Part shown: positions 38,392 to 48,184 of the stretch, piece after piece
Layout of the letters: each line of letters opens with the position of its first letter
Numbering within the stretch: the stretch's first letter is position 1
Assembly (NCBI GenBank): GCA_021773645.1
Contig: JAJFJU010000015.1
Location: 1 to 64,000 of the forward strand
Reading direction: 5' to 3'
Length of the DNA stretch: 64,000 bases
From: Gammaproteobacteria bacterium
GTDB taxonomy: Bacteria > Pseudomonadota > Gammaproteobacteria > HK1
Program-made: the position numbers and the translations under genes
Notes under the pieces: generated by a model
What the model saw: the letters and a program-made list of their open reading frames with translations, nothing else
Told to the model about the DNA's origin: nothing
Database searches by the model: none

Positions 38392-39246
38392 ATGACGGAA
38401 GAAATGGGGGGAAATGAAGAGGCGGTGGCCACCGCGCAAGGCGAGAGCGCGACTCCCGCTGCGCAGCAGTCCCATGGGGGGTTTGCACCCCACATGGGCG
38501 AGCATAGCTATCTGCGCCTGGAATCTGATGAGCGTGATCCGGATATGACTGCTGCTTGGTCGGTGCCCTGGTCGGATTTCATGATGGTGATGTTCATTCT
38601 CTTCGCCGTGCTGCTGGCCGTGGAGATGCAAGATGGTGACGTGGCGGAGATGTTTGCCACCGCCGACACGGAGTTGCGGCCTCAGCTGGAAGCTACTGCA
38701 CCGGAGGCCGGTTATCCGTTGGCACCGTCTGCAGAGCCAGACCTTAGAGCAGACACCGAGGGAGTACCCACACCGGAGCGGATTCTGCGGGAAAGTCGGG
38801 AGGCGGTGATCAACGCTAACCTCGATACCGTGGATGTGGCCCTGACGGAGAATAAAGCGATTCGCGTCAGCGTTCGCGGCCCCATGTTTTTTGACCTGGG
38901 CAAGGCGGATCTAAAACCCAGTGCTGCCAGATTTCTGCAGGGGCTAGCGACGGTTATTCAGCGTAATCCCTTTGTCATCCAGGTGGTGGGGCATACCGAT
39001 GATTTTCCTATTAGCACTGAGCGTTTTCCCAGCAACTGGGAACTGTCGGTTACGCGTGCCACTGTGGTTGCTCGCTATCTGATCGCCCGGGGTGGCATCA
39101 ATCCTGCCCGATTTACAGTGATGGGGCATGCAAAATACCGTCCCGTCGTTTCCAATGACACGCTGGCAAATAAGGCATTGAATCGCCGCGTGGAAATTAT
39201 CATTACCCGTGAGGAGGTCCCCGTTCAGGGGGAGGGAGAGCAATGA
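38392..39246 (+). CDS. MotB/OmpA-domain protein
   Basis: A 284-residue inner-membrane protein. An unusual N-terminal part of about 60 residues is acidic and Ala/Gln-rich. One helix near 63-81 (VPWSDFMMVMFILFAVLLAV) has an Asp in the place of the MotB proton-carrying residue. The C-terminal OmpA-type peptidoglycan-binding domain (about 160-270) contains VVGHTDDFPIS and LSVTRATVVARYLI. It precedes its partner and overlaps it by 4 bp. No flagellar or chemotaxis genes are near, so the proton-motive motor or anchor role is not necessarily flagellar. Confidence 0.85.
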   Translation: MTEEMGGNEEAVATAQGESATPAAQQSHGGFAPHMGEHSYLRLESDERDPDMTAAWSVPWSDFMMVMFILFAVLLAVEMQDGDVAEMFATADTELRPQLEATAPEAGYPLAPSAEPDLRADTEGVPTPERILRESREAVINANLDTVDVALTENKAIRVSVRGPMFFDLGKADLKPSAARFLQGLATVIQRNPFVIQVVGHTDDFPISTERFPSNWELSVTRATVVARYLIARGGINPARFTVMGHAKYRPVVSNDTLANKALNRRVEIIITREEVPVQGEGEQ

Positions 39247-40079
39247 GGGGATATAACTGGATTGCTATTTTACTGTGCGTGGTCATTTTTTTTGCCACCT
39301 TTCTCACTGGTGATGGCTCTGCACTGATGCTCAATGTTATCGGCATCTCGGTGGTGATCTCCGGTACTTTTGGGGCCACTTTTCTGAGCTATCCCCATGG
39401 CGACATCAGTGCCTCCTTCAAGGTGGCACGTAACAGCTACCTAGTGGAGCCTCCTACCGCTAAGGACATCGTCAACGGGCTGATGGATCTCTCTATCCGT
39501 TCCCGTCACGAGGGCATTTTGTCGTTGGAGAATGCTGAGGAAGAAACCACAATCATGTTCCTGAAAAGCGCTCTGGGCATGCTTGTAGATGGCTATCGGC
39601 CAGCTGAATTTCGGGATGTGCTCTATACGGAGATGTATTTCTTCCAGCAACGGCGTCGCCAACAGGAGCGCGTGTTTCGTCATATGGCACGTTTGGCACC
39701 TTCCTTTGGTGTCGCCGGCAGTGTAATTGGATTGATAGGTATGCTGGCGGGCATTGGTGAGGTTGGGGTGGTGATCAAGACCATTCCTGTAGCTCTGACC
39801 TCGACTCTCTACGGTATCGTGCTGGCCAATTTTGTATTTATTCCGGCGGCTGAAAGCATTGCCGTTAAGACCCGTAAAGAGTTGTTGATGCAGAAGTTGG
39901 TCATTGAAGGCGTGGGCACCATTGCCAGCGAGCACAATACCGTCCGCCTGCAGACCAAACTGGAGTCCTTTCTGACCCCGGCGGCTCGCGCCGAGAATCA
40001 CCAGAGTTTTGAAGATTTGCGCAATAAATATCAGGAACTCAAGCTTGCCCGCCTAGAAGAGGTTAGCGAAACCACCTGA
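39243..40079 (+). CDS. MotA/ExbB-type membrane protein
   Basis: A 278-residue membrane protein of the MotA/TolQ/ExbB type with two helices near the N-terminus and two in the middle. The conserved MARLAPSFGVAGSVIGLIGMLAGIG and ALTSTLYGIVLANFVFIPAAE stretches form the proton channel region. The N-terminal RGYNWIAILLCVVIFFATF and the SYPHGDISASFKVAR loop are as in MotA. It is coupled by a 4-bp overlap to the MotB-like gene, in the reverse of the usual motA-motB order. Located just before gyrA. Confidence 0.86.
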   Translation: MRGYNWIAILLCVVIFFATFLTGDGSALMLNVIGISVVISGTFGATFLSYPHGDISASFKVARNSYLVEPPTAKDIVNGLMDLSIRSRHEGILSLENAEEETTIMFLKSALGMLVDGYRPAEFRDVLYTEMYFFQQRRRQQERVFRHMARLAPSFGVAGSVIGLIGMLAGIGEVGVVIKTIPVALTSTLYGIVLANFVFIPAAESIAVKTRKELLMQKLVIEGVGTIASEHNTVRLQTKLESFLTPAARAENHQSFEDLRNKYQELKLARLEEVSETT

Positions 40080-40179
40080 TCTGTACACCCTGCGGGCGAT
40101 GCAAATCGGCACTAACTGCAGGGCCTTTCTCCTTCACTATTTTTCGCACTATCAAGTGGGCCAGATCCCCCCTCGCTTG

Positions 40180-40188
40180 TGCTAAAAT
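40180..40188 (+). promoter_or_regulatory. Extended -10 promoter of gyrA
   Basis: TGCTAAAAT has the TGn extension directly before the -10 hexamer TAAAAT. Transcription would start near 40195, about 55 nt before the gyrA start. No good -35 is visible, which fits an extended -10 promoter. Confidence 0.45.
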
Positions 40189-40249
40189 CGTCGCCTTTTA
40201 GATAGCTCCTTTTCCCCCCGCGTAAACGGGACTTATCGGGTAGTTCTGA

Positions 40250-42847
40250 ATGGCTGAATTTGCGAAGGAAATCCTCCAGGTCGACATTGAGGAGGAGATG
40301 AAGCAGTCCTATCTCGATTACGCTATGAGCGTAATTGTGGGGCGCGCCCTGCCGGATGTCCGTGACGGATTGAAGCCGGTGCATCGGCGAGTGCTCTACG
40401 CTATGAGCGAGCTGGGCAATGCCTGGAATCGCCCCTACAAAAAGTCTGCCCGTGTGGTGGGTGACGTCATCGGTAAGTACCATCCCCATGGCGATACCGC
40501 GGTCTACGACGCCATCGTGCGTATGGCCCAGCCCTTTTCCCTGCGCATGCCGCTGGTGGATGGTCAGGGTAACTTTGGCTCCGTGGATGGTGATGCACCT
40601 GCGGCGATGCGTTATACCGAAGTGCGTATGTCTCGGTTGGCGCACGAAATCATGGCGGATCTCGATAAAGAGACCGTGGATTTCATCCCCAATTATGACG
40701 AGCAGGACCACGAGCCCACGGTATTACCCACCCGGCTGCCTAATCTGCTAATCAATGGATCTTCGGGTATCGCGGTGGGGATGGCCACCAATATCCCTCC
40801 GCACAACCTTACAGAAGTGACCGATGCTTGCATCGCCTATGTGGATGATTCAGACATCGGCGTTGAAGGTCTGATGGCCCACATTCCCGGGCCGGATTTT
40901 CCGACCGCGGCAATCATTAACGGTACCAAGGGCATACACGAGGCCTATCGCACGGGTCGGGGTCGTATCCATGTGCGTGCCCGCAGCCATATTGAGCTGG
41001 GGGAGGGGGGCAGTCGCGATCGCATCATTGTCACTGAGCTGCCGTTTCAGGTGAACAAGGCACGGCTGGTGGAAAAGATTGCGGTGCTGGTGCGGGAAAA
41101 GAAGATTTCAGGTATTGCTGAACTGCGTGACGAGTCCGATAAGGACGGTATGCGTATGGTGATTGAGGTGCGTCGCGGGGAGGTTCCCGAGGTGCTGCTC
41201 AACGTGCTTTACCAGCAGACTCAGCTACAGACCGTATTTGGTATCAATATGGTGGCGCTGATCGACGGTCGCCCCCAGCTGCTTAACCTCAAGCAGATTA
41301 TTGAGGCCTTTGTTCGCCATCGCCGTGAGGTGGTTACCCGACGCACCCTGTTTGAATTGCGCAAGGCGCGTGAGCGTGCCCACATCTTGGAAGGTTTGGC
41401 GGTAGCGCTGTCTTCCATTGATGAGGTGATAGCGCTGATCAAGGCCTCTGCCAATCCGGCTGCAGCGAAGGCTGGTTTGCTGGCACGGGTCTGGCCCGCT
41501 GAATTGGTAGCGGAAATGGTGCAGCGGGCGGGTGCCGATAGCCGCACCGATGCCATGGCGGAATACGGTCTGCGCGAAGATGGCTATCATTTATCGCCGA
41601 TTCAGGCCCAGGCCATTTTGGACTTGCGTTTGCACCGCCTCACCGGACTGGAACAGGACAAGCTGCTAGAGGAATTTAAGGGCTTGTTAGCGGTCATCGG
41701 TGAGCTACTGCTGATCCTGAATAATCCGGAGCGTTTGATGGCCGTGATCCGGGAAGAGCTGGTGGCACTGCGTGATCAATATGGTGACGATCGGCGCAGC
41801 GAGATCGTGGTGCAGCATATTGGCCTGAATCGCCAAGACCTGGTAGTTCCCGAGGACGTGGTGGTAACCCTGTCTCGTGCCGGTTATGTCAAGGCTCAGC
41901 CGGTGGACGAATACCGCGCACAGCGGCGCGGTGGACGCGGCAAGACCGCTGCCCGGGTGAAGGAAGCTGATCTGGTGGACTATCTGCTGGTGGCCAATAC
42001 CCACGATACTATTCTATGCTTTTCCAGCCGCGGCAAGGTGTTTTGGCTCAAGGTTTATGAACTGCCCCAGTCCGGGCGAAGCACCCTGGGTACCCCCATC
42101 GTCAATCTGCTGAAGCTGGAGGATGGCGAACGTATCAGTGCCATTTTGCCGCTCCAGGATTTCTCCAGACCTGGCTATGTGTTTATGGCCACCGCTGGTG
42201 GTGTGGTGAAAAAATGTGCACTGGAGAATTTCTCGCGCCCACGTAGCAACGGCATCATTGCTATTGAACTGCGCGGTGAGGATCAGTTGGTGGGCGTTGC
42301 CATTACCGATGGAACCCAGGAGGTCATGCTGTGCAGCGATGGTGGCAAGATCATCCGTTTCAACGAGAGCGCAGTGCGGCCCATGGGGCGCACCTCTCGT
42401 GGTGTGCGTGGCATGACGCTATCCGGGGAACAGCGCCTGATAGCCTTATTGCTGGTAGAGGCCGATCGCTTGGAAAAGAGTCGCGTATTGACGGCCACCG
42501 AGAATGGTTATGGCAAATGCACCCAAGTGACGGAATTCCGTACCCAGGGGCGTGGCGGCAAGGGCTTGATTGCGATCCAGAGCAGCGAACGTAATGGTGC
42601 GCTGGTGGGTGCCTTGCTGGTGGAGGAGAGCGATGATGTGGTGCTGATCTCCAATGGTGGCGTGTTGGTGCGCACCGCGGTGGATGGCATCAGTGTGCTG
42701 GGGCGAAATACCCAAGGCGTCAAGCTGATCAATTTGTCCAAGAAGGAATCACTCATTGGGCTGGAGCGCATTAGCGAGGATGAGCAATCTGACGAAGCCG
42801 ATGAGGCGAATGAGGATTCAGAGAAAGCCGATGACACGCCTGTATAA
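40250..42847 (+). CDS. gyrA: DNA gyrase subunit A
   Basis: A 865-residue type II topoisomerase subunit. The quinolone-region stretch [27 protein letters not shown] is intact, with the active-site tyrosine in [10 protein letters not shown], then a coiled domain and a C-terminal beta-pinwheel whose GyrA box is QRRGGRGK (about 560). A Ser is replaced by the family-typical Thr in the GDTAV run. The C-terminus is acidic ([19 protein letters not shown]). It overlaps serC by 17 bp. Confidence 0.97.
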   Translation: MAEFAKEILQVDIEEEMKQSYLDYAMSVIVGRALPDVRDGLKPVHRRVLYAMSELGNAWNRPYKKSARVVGDVIGKYHPHGDTAVYDAIVRMAQPFSLRMPLVDGQGNFGSVDGDAPAAMRYTEVRMSRLAHEIMADLDKETVDFIPNYDEQDHEPTVLPTRLPNLLINGSSGIAVGMATNIPPHNLTEVTDACIAYVDDSDIGVEGLMAHIPGPDFPTAAIINGTKGIHEAYRTGRGRIHVRARSHIELGEGGSRDRIIVTELPFQVNKARLVEKIAVLVREKKISGIAELRDESDKDGMRMVIEVRRGEVPEVLLNVLYQQTQLQTVFGINMVALIDGRPQLLNLKQIIEAFVRHRREVVTRRTLFELRKARERAHILEGLAVALSSIDEVIALIKASANPAAAKAGLLARVWPAELVAEMVQRAGADSRTDAMAEYGLREDGYHLSPIQAQAILDLRLHRLTGLEQDKLLEEFKGLLAVIGELLLILNNPERLMAVIREELVALRDQYGDDRRSEIVVQHIGLNRQDLVVPEDVVVTLSRAGYVKAQPVDEYRAQRRGGRGKTAARVKEADLVDYLLVANTHDTILCFSSRGKVFWLKVYELPQSGRSTLGTPIVNLLKLEDGERISAILPLQDFSRPGYVFMATAGGVVKKCALENFSRPRSNGIIAIELRGEDQLVGVAITDGTQEVMLCSDGGKIIRFNESAVRPMGRTSRGVRGMTLSGEQRLIALLLVEADRLEKSRVLTATENGYGKCTQVTEFRTQGRGGKGLIAIQSSERNGALVGALLVEESDDVVLISNGGVLVRTAVDGISVLGRNTQGVKLINLSKKESLIGLERISEDEQSDEADEANEDSEKADDTPV

Positions 42848-43910
42848 CTTCAGCGCCGGGCCGGCAACACTGCCGGAGCCCGTACTCGCGCGTATCCGCG
42901 AAGATCTCCCGGAATGGCAAAGGCTAGGTTCCTCGGTGATGGAGGTAAGTCACCGTGGTGCGGAGTTCATGGCGCTGGCAGCCGCGGCCCAAGAGCGGCT
43001 GCGCAGCTTGCTTGCTATTCCAGCAGGCTATCGCGTGCTCTTTCTCCAAGGTGGGGCTAGCCTGCAGTTCTCAGCGGTGCCACTGAATTTATTACGTGGT
43101 CGGAAAACGGCTGACTATGTGGACACTGGAACCTGGTCACATAAGGCGCTGAATGAGGCTAAGCGCTATTGCGCGCCTGAAGTCGCCGCCAGCAATGAGG
43201 GCGTAGCCAACTTTGCCATTCCAGCGCAGGCAGACTGGCAGCTCAATCCCGAGGCCGCCTATCTCCATTACACCCCCAATGAGACTATTGCCGGGGTAGA
43301 GTTTCACTGGATTCCAGACAGTGGCTCGGTGCCGCTGGTGGCGGATATGTCTTCCTCCATCCTCTCGCGCCCGCTAGATGTGGAGCGCTTTGGGCTGATC
43401 TATGCCGGTGCGCAGAAGAATATCGGTGTTGCCGGGTTGACCGTGGTGATCGTGCGTGACGAGCTGATTGGTGAGGCGATGGCCTCTACGCCAGGCCTGA
43501 TGGATTATGCGGTGCAGGCTAAGAGCGATTCCATGCAAAACACCCCCTGTACCTTTGCCTGGTATGTGGCCAGCCTGGTGTTTGAGTGGATCGAGGGGTT
43601 GGGCGGCTTGCAGGCCATGGCTGAACATAACCTGCGTAAAGCCACGAAACTTTATGCGGCCATTGATGGATCGGACTTCTATCGCAATCCGGTGGCGCGG
43701 GAATGCCGTTCGTGGATGAACGTGCCCTTTTTACTTGCCGATGATGGCCTCAATGCAGCATTTCTGGAGCAATCTAAGGCCGCCGGATTATTAGCCCTCA
43801 AGGGGCATCGCATCGTGGGCGGCATGCGCGCGAGTATTTACAATGCGATGCCGGAAGCCGGTGTGGATAGCCTGATTGAATTCATGGTGGAATTTGAGCG
43901 CCGCGCATAA
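42831..43910 (+). CDS. serC: Phosphoserine aminotransferase
   Basis: A 359-residue PLP aminotransferase that makes 3-phosphoserine in serine synthesis and 4-phosphohydroxythreonine for pyridoxine synthesis. The N-terminus [11 protein letters not shown], the [14 protein letters not shown] region and the PLP-lysine context [12 protein letters not shown] are present. The start is ATG 42831, inside the end of gyrA. SerA follows 23 nt later. Confidence 0.96.
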   Translation: MTRLYNFSAGPATLPEPVLARIREDLPEWQRLGSSVMEVSHRGAEFMALAAAAQERLRSLLAIPAGYRVLFLQGGASLQFSAVPLNLLRGRKTADYVDTGTWSHKALNEAKRYCAPEVAASNEGVANFAIPAQADWQLNPEAAYLHYTPNETIAGVEFHWIPDSGSVPLVADMSSSILSRPLDVERFGLIYAGAQKNIGVAGLTVVIVRDELIGEAMASTPGLMDYAVQAKSDSMQNTPCTFAWYVASLVFEWIEGLGGLQAMAEHNLRKATKLYAAIDGSDFYRNPVARECRSWMNVPFLLADDGLNAAFLEQSKAAGLLALKGHRIVGGMRASIYNAMPEAGVDSLIEFMVEFERRA

Positions 43911-43933
43911 CGCTGAACAGACGAGAACTGACG

Positions 43934-45097
43934 ATGTATAAAATTCTTAGCCTGAACAATATCTCCGTAGCCGGGCTTGATCGGCTGCCACGGGAAAGCT
44001 ACGAAATTGCCTCGGAGATTCAGCACCCCGATGCTATCTTGCTGCGCTCTGCCTCGATGCACGATTACGATCTTCCAGAGAGCCTGCTGGCGGTGGGGCG
44101 GGCGGGTGCCGGGGTTAATAACATCCCGCTGGACAAGCTCAGTGCACGTGGTATCCCGGTCTTTAATACCCCGGGTGCCAACGCCAATGCAGTGCTGGAA
44201 CTGGTGGTTTCAGGGCTCTTTCTGGCGGCGCGGAACATCTGCCAGGCGTGGGATTTTAATCGTCGTTTGAGCGGCAGTAATGAGGAAATAAACCGTCAGG
44301 TCGAGGTGCATAAAAAACAGTTTGCAGGCTTTGAATTGCCGGGGCGTACCTTGGGTATCATTGGTCTGGGTGCTATCGGTTCGCGCTTGGCTAATATCGC
44401 CATTGGTCTCGGTATGAATGTGGTTGGCTACGACACCAAAATTACCGTGGAGCGGGCCTGGAAATTATCCTCGGAGATCCAGCAGGCGGCCAGCATTGGT
44501 GATTTGCTGGCGCGTTCCGATTTTGTCAGTGTGCACGTCCCGCTGGTGGCGGAAAACCGTAATCTAATCAATGCCGACCGCATTCGCATGATGCGCGAGG
44601 GTGCCACGGTATTGAATTTTGCCCGCCAAGGTATTGTTGATGACGAGGCGGTGCTTGATGCTTTGGATGAAGGCCACCTTCGCACCTATGTCAGCGACTT
44701 TCCCAGCCAGCGCTTGATAGCGCATGAGCAGGTGATCTGCTTGCCACATCTCGGTGCCTCCACCCGTGAGGCGGAAGACAACTGTGCGATTATGGTGGCG
44801 GATCAGATCCGTGCCTTTCTAGAAGATGGCAACATCCGTAACTCGGTAAATTTCCCCGAGGCAGTGATGCCGCGAAACTCGGGTAATCGTATTGTTATCG
44901 TCAATGCCAATGTACCCAATATGTTGGGACAGATCTCCACCACCCTAGCGGATGTCGGACTGAATATTATCGATATGCTGAATAAATCTCGAGACGGCCT
45001 GGCCTATACCGTGATCGATGTAGAACAGGGGATTCCGCAGGCGGTGGTGGATACCCTGTCGGCTATTAAAGGCGTACTTACGGTGCGCACGCTTTAG
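43934..45097 (+). CDS. serA: D-3-phosphoglycerate dehydrogenase
   Basis: A 387-residue enzyme for the first step of serine synthesis. The nucleotide-binding GLGAIGSRLANIA is near 138-150. Catalytic Arg, Glu and His appear in NFARQG, the SDFPS region and CLPHLGAST. A C-terminal ACT-type domain (about 318-387) begins RIVIVNANVPNMLGQIS and could sense serine. The length suits the short SerA with a C-terminal ACT. A different family member without ACT is at 2687. Located between serC and pheA. Confidence 0.95.
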   Translation: MYKILSLNNISVAGLDRLPRESYEIASEIQHPDAILLRSASMHDYDLPESLLAVGRAGAGVNNIPLDKLSARGIPVFNTPGANANAVLELVVSGLFLAARNICQAWDFNRRLSGSNEEINRQVEVHKKQFAGFELPGRTLGIIGLGAIGSRLANIAIGLGMNVVGYDTKITVERAWKLSSEIQQAASIGDLLARSDFVSVHVPLVAENRNLINADRIRMMREGATVLNFARQGIVDDEAVLDALDEGHLRTYVSDFPSQRLIAHEQVICLPHLGASTREAEDNCAIMVADQIRAFLEDGNIRNSVNFPEAVMPRNSGNRIVIVNANVPNMLGQISTTLADVGLNIIDMLNKSRDGLAYTVIDVEQGIPQAVVDTLSAIKGVLTVRTL

Positions 45098-45104
45098 TTT
45101 GGCT

Positions 45105-46196
45105 ATGACCAGCAAACAGGAACAACGCCTGGCGGCGGTGCGCGAGCAAATTGATGCCCTCGATCGAGACGTGTTGGAGCGCTTTAGCCAGCGTGCACGG
45201 CTGGCTCAGGAAGTAGCGATGATCAAGGAAGAAGGAGAGGGGAACGAGGATTATTATCGCCCCGAGCGAGAGGCGCAGGTGTTACGTGCCCTGCTTAGTG
45301 AAAATCCCGGACCTTTGGGCGATACCGAGATAGCCCACCTGTTTCAGGAGCTGATGTCCGCCTGTCGAGCGCTGGAAAATGCCATGGCGGTGGCCTTTCT
45401 TGGTCCCCGTGGTACTTATACCGAGGTGGCCGCACTCAAGCATTTCGGCCGTGCCGTGCAGGTCAGCCCACTGGAAAGCATCGACGCGGTGTTTCGTGAG
45501 GTGGAGGCCGGTGGTTGTGAATATGGAGTGGTGCCGGTGGAGAATTCCACCGAAGGCATGGTGAGCCATACCCTGGATATGTTTCTCCTATCCCAATTGG
45601 AGATCTGTGGTGAGATCATCCTTCCCATACATCACCATCTGATGGGAAAGGGCAGTGAACTGGATAATCTGCGCCGTATTTATTCTCATCAACAATCTTT
45701 TGCCCAGTGTCGACGCTGGCTCGACGAGCACCTGCCCCATGTGGAGAAGGTCGCGTTGAGTAGCAACGGTGAGGCTGCTCGTCGTGCCGCCATGGAGCCA
45801 GAAACGGCGGCCATCGCTGGCGAGACGGCTGCCTCTGCCTACGGCTTGGAGCTCATTGCTGAGAACGTGGAGGATGAGCCCGATAACACCACTCGTTTCC
45901 TGGTGATCGGCAAGCGCTCTGTGCCCGCGAGTGGTGTTGATAAGACCTCTTTGCTGATCTCCGCCAAGAATCAGCCGGGGACCTTGTTTCGCCTGCTTGA
46001 GCCCTTCGCGCAACGAAATATAAGCATGACCCGAATTGAATCGCGTCCGGCGCGCCGTGGGCGGTGGGAGTATGTGTTTTTTGTGGATGTGGACGGTCAC
46101 GTCGAGGACCCCGATGTGCGAGCTGCCCTGGATGAACTTGAGGACACCGCTGGCATGGTGCGAGTGCTGGGTGCCTATCCCAAGGCAGTTTGGTAG
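45105..46196 (+). CDS. pheA: Chorismate mutase / prephenate dehydratase (P-protein)
   Basis: A 363-residue bifunctional enzyme of phenylalanine synthesis. The N-terminal chorismate mutase (about 7-95) has RLAAVREQIDALDRDVLERFSQRARLAQEV. The dehydratase starts at VAFLGPRGTYTEVAA and shows the PVENSTEGMV motif and TTRFLVIG. The C-terminal ACT domain (about 280-362), with ESRP, suits feedback control by phenylalanine. ATG 45105 is chosen over a TTG at 45099. It overlaps nothing but is only 7 nt after serA. Confidence 0.95.
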   Translation: MTSKQEQRLAAVREQIDALDRDVLERFSQRARLAQEVAMIKEEGEGNEDYYRPEREAQVLRALLSENPGPLGDTEIAHLFQELMSACRALENAMAVAFLGPRGTYTEVAALKHFGRAVQVSPLESIDAVFREVEAGGCEYGVVPVENSTEGMVSHTLDMFLLSQLEICGEIILPIHHHLMGKGSELDNLRRIYSHQQSFAQCRRWLDEHLPHVEKVALSSNGEAARRAAMEPETAAIAGETAASAYGLELIAENVEDEPDNTTRFLVIGKRSVPASGVDKTSLLISAKNQPGTLFRLLEPFAQRNISMTRIESRPARRGRWEYVFFVDVDGHVEDPDVRAALDELEDTAGMVRVLGAYPKAVW

Positions 46197-47312
46197 GTGA
46201 GTTCTGAAAGCTTTCTTTCCCTGGCTCTGCCCGGGGTGCAGGCACTATCTCCCTACGAACCAGGCAAGCCCATAGAGGAATTGCAGCGCGAACTAGGTTT
46301 GAGTGAAATCATCAAACTGGCCTCCAATGAGTCTCCATTGGGTTGTAGCCGGGCGGCGCGCAAGGCGGCTGTCGAGGTGTTGGATGAATTGGCCCGATAT
46401 CCCGATGGTAGTGGCTTTGGGCTAAAACAAGCCTTGTCGCAGAAACTGGGTGTGGATAGCGACTGCTTGACCCTCGGTAATGGCTCCAACGACGTACTAG
46501 AACTCATAGCCCGTGCCTTCCTAAGCCCGCAGCACGAGGCGCTTTTCTCCGAGCATGCCTTTGCAGTCTACCCCCTAGTAACCCAGGCCATAGGGGCTCG
46601 TGCGGTAGTGAGTCCGGCACGTGATTGGGGGCATGATCTGGAGGCTATGGCGGCCCGCATTAGCCCGGCCACCCGGGTGATTTTTATTGCCAACCCGAAT
46701 AATCCCACCGGTACTTGGATAGCCCGCAACACGCTTGAAGCCTTTCTTGAGGCGGTGCCGACTAACACCCTGGTGGTGTTGGATGAGGCCTATTTTGAGT
46801 ATGTCGATGAGCGAGCTTACCCGGACGGGGTGAGCTATCTGGCTCGCTACCCCAATGTGATCGTCACTCGTACCTTTTCCAAGGCCTACGGTCTTGCTGG
46901 GTTGCGCGTTGGCTATGGGGTTTCCAGCCCAGAGGTGGCGGATCTGCTAAACCGGGTACGCCAACCCTTTAATGTAAACAGCGTGGCCCTAGCTGCTGCA
47001 ACAGCGGCACTTTCTGATAGCGAGCACCTGGTGGCTAGCGTGGCGGCTAATCGTGAGGGCATGGCCCAGCTAGTAGCCGGCATAGAGACCTTGGGGCTTT
47101 CCTACGTTCCTTCGGTCGGTAATTTTCTCACCGTAGAGGTGGGGCATCCCGGGCGTGTTATCTACCAGGCCTTGCTTGAAAAAGGGGTGATCGTTCGTCC
47201 CATTGAGGCCTATGGTATGCCCCAGCATTTGCGCGTGAGTATTGGTTTGGAGGTGGAGAATGCCCGTTTTCTGCAGGCGCTGGAGGATGTTTTGAAGGTA
47301 TATCCGTGTTGA
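46197..47312 (+). CDS. hisC: Histidinol-phosphate / aromatic aminotransferase
   Basis: A 371-residue PLP aminotransferase with the family stretches SNESPLG, NPNNPTGTW and the lysine context TRTFSKAYGLAGLRVGYG. It lies in the aromatic operon between pheA and tyrA, where such genes often act on phenylpyruvate or hydroxyphenylpyruvate, but the sequence class is HisC. GTG 46197 starts directly after the pheA stop. Confidence 0.92.
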   Translation: MSSESFLSLALPGVQALSPYEPGKPIEELQRELGLSEIIKLASNESPLGCSRAARKAAVEVLDELARYPDGSGFGLKQALSQKLGVDSDCLTLGNGSNDVLELIARAFLSPQHEALFSEHAFAVYPLVTQAIGARAVVSPARDWGHDLEAMAARISPATRVIFIANPNNPTGTWIARNTLEAFLEAVPTNTLVVLDEAYFEYVDERAYPDGVSYLARYPNVIVTRTFSKAYGLAGLRVGYGVSSPEVADLLNRVRQPFNVNSVALAAATAALSDSEHLVASVAANREGMAQLVAGIETLGLSYVPSVGNFLTVEVGHPGRVIYQALLEKGVIVRPIEAYGMPQHLRVSIGLEVENARFLQALEDVLKVYPC

Positions 47313-48184
47313 TCCGGCGCTTGTGTATCGTGGGTGTCGGGCTCATGGGTGGCTCACTTGCGCGGGCTCTGCGCCAAGGCGATGCCTGTGCGGAGATCAT
47401 GGGTGTAGGGCGGCGGGTAGAAAAACTGGAAAAGGCGGTCAGCCTTGGGGTGATAGACCGATATGACACGGATATCGCCCAGGCTGTGGCGAATGCCGAT
47501 ATGGTGGTGTTGGCGGTGCCTGTAGGCGCTTTAGAACACTGCTTTGCTGCCATGGACGGTCATCTTGCGGCGGATGCGGTGGTGACCGATGTGGGCAGCG
47601 TCAAGCGCCACGTACTCAAGGCCGCCAAGGCTGCACTCGGTGCGATCCCTGACTATCTTGTTCCCGGACACCCGATTGCAGGTGCTGAAAAAAGCGGCAT
47701 CGAAGCGGCCATTGCTGATCTATATCAGGGCCGTCGGGTGATTTTGACTCCGACGGAGCAGACCGATCCTAACGCCCTCGATCGGGTGCGGGCCATGTGG
47801 CAAGCCACCGGTGCCGAGGTGGTGGAGATGGAGGCGGGCTATCACGATGCGGTGTTGGCCGCTACCAGCCATCTGCCCCATGTGCTCGCCTATACCTTGG
47901 TAGAGGTGCTGGGGAATATGCGCGAACACCCGGATATCTTCCGCAATGCTGCGGGGGGCTTTCGTGATTTTACCCGTATCGCGTCCAGCGACCCGGACGT
48001 CTGGCGGGATATCTGCCTGAGTAATGGCGATGAGATTGCCCGTGTGCTGGCGCTCTACCGCGAGCAACTGGAGCGGATGGAGACGGATATTCGTGCTGGC
48101 AATGGAGAGCCTCTGCACCAAATGTTTCGACACGCCAAGGCATTACGAGATCAATATGCCAAGGGTGATGCCAGCAATGACTAA
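47306..48184 (+). CDS. tyrA: Prephenate / arogenate dehydrogenase
   Basis: A 292-residue dehydrogenase of tyrosine synthesis. It starts at GTG 47306 inside the end of hisC. The nucleotide-binding GVGLMGGSLARAL is at the N-terminus, followed by the VTDVGSVK and HPIAGAEKSG motifs. P. aeruginosa has TyrA fused to AroA in one chain; here the two genes are separate but overlap by 8 bp. Confidence 0.93.
   Translation: MLIRRLCIVGVGLMGGSLARALRQGDACAEIMGVGRRVEKLEKAVSLGVIDRYDTDIAQAVANADMVVLAVPVGALEHCFAAMDGHLAADAVVTDVGSVKRHVLKAAKAALGAIPDYLVPGHPIAGAEKSGIEAAIADLYQGRRVILTPTEQTDPNALDRVRAMWQATGAEVVEMEAGYHDAVLAATSHLPHVLAYTLVEVLGNMREHPDIFRNAAGGFRDFTRIASSDPDVWRDICLSNGDEIARVLALYREQLERMETDIRAGNGEPLHQMFRHAKALRDQYAKGDASND

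Noticed and set aside
38392-40079. Zorya defence system (ZorA/ZorB)
   Set aside because: A MotA/MotB-like pair is present, but no ZorC, ZorD or ZorE genes follow; gyrA comes next, and the N-terminal regions do not resemble the long ZorA tail.
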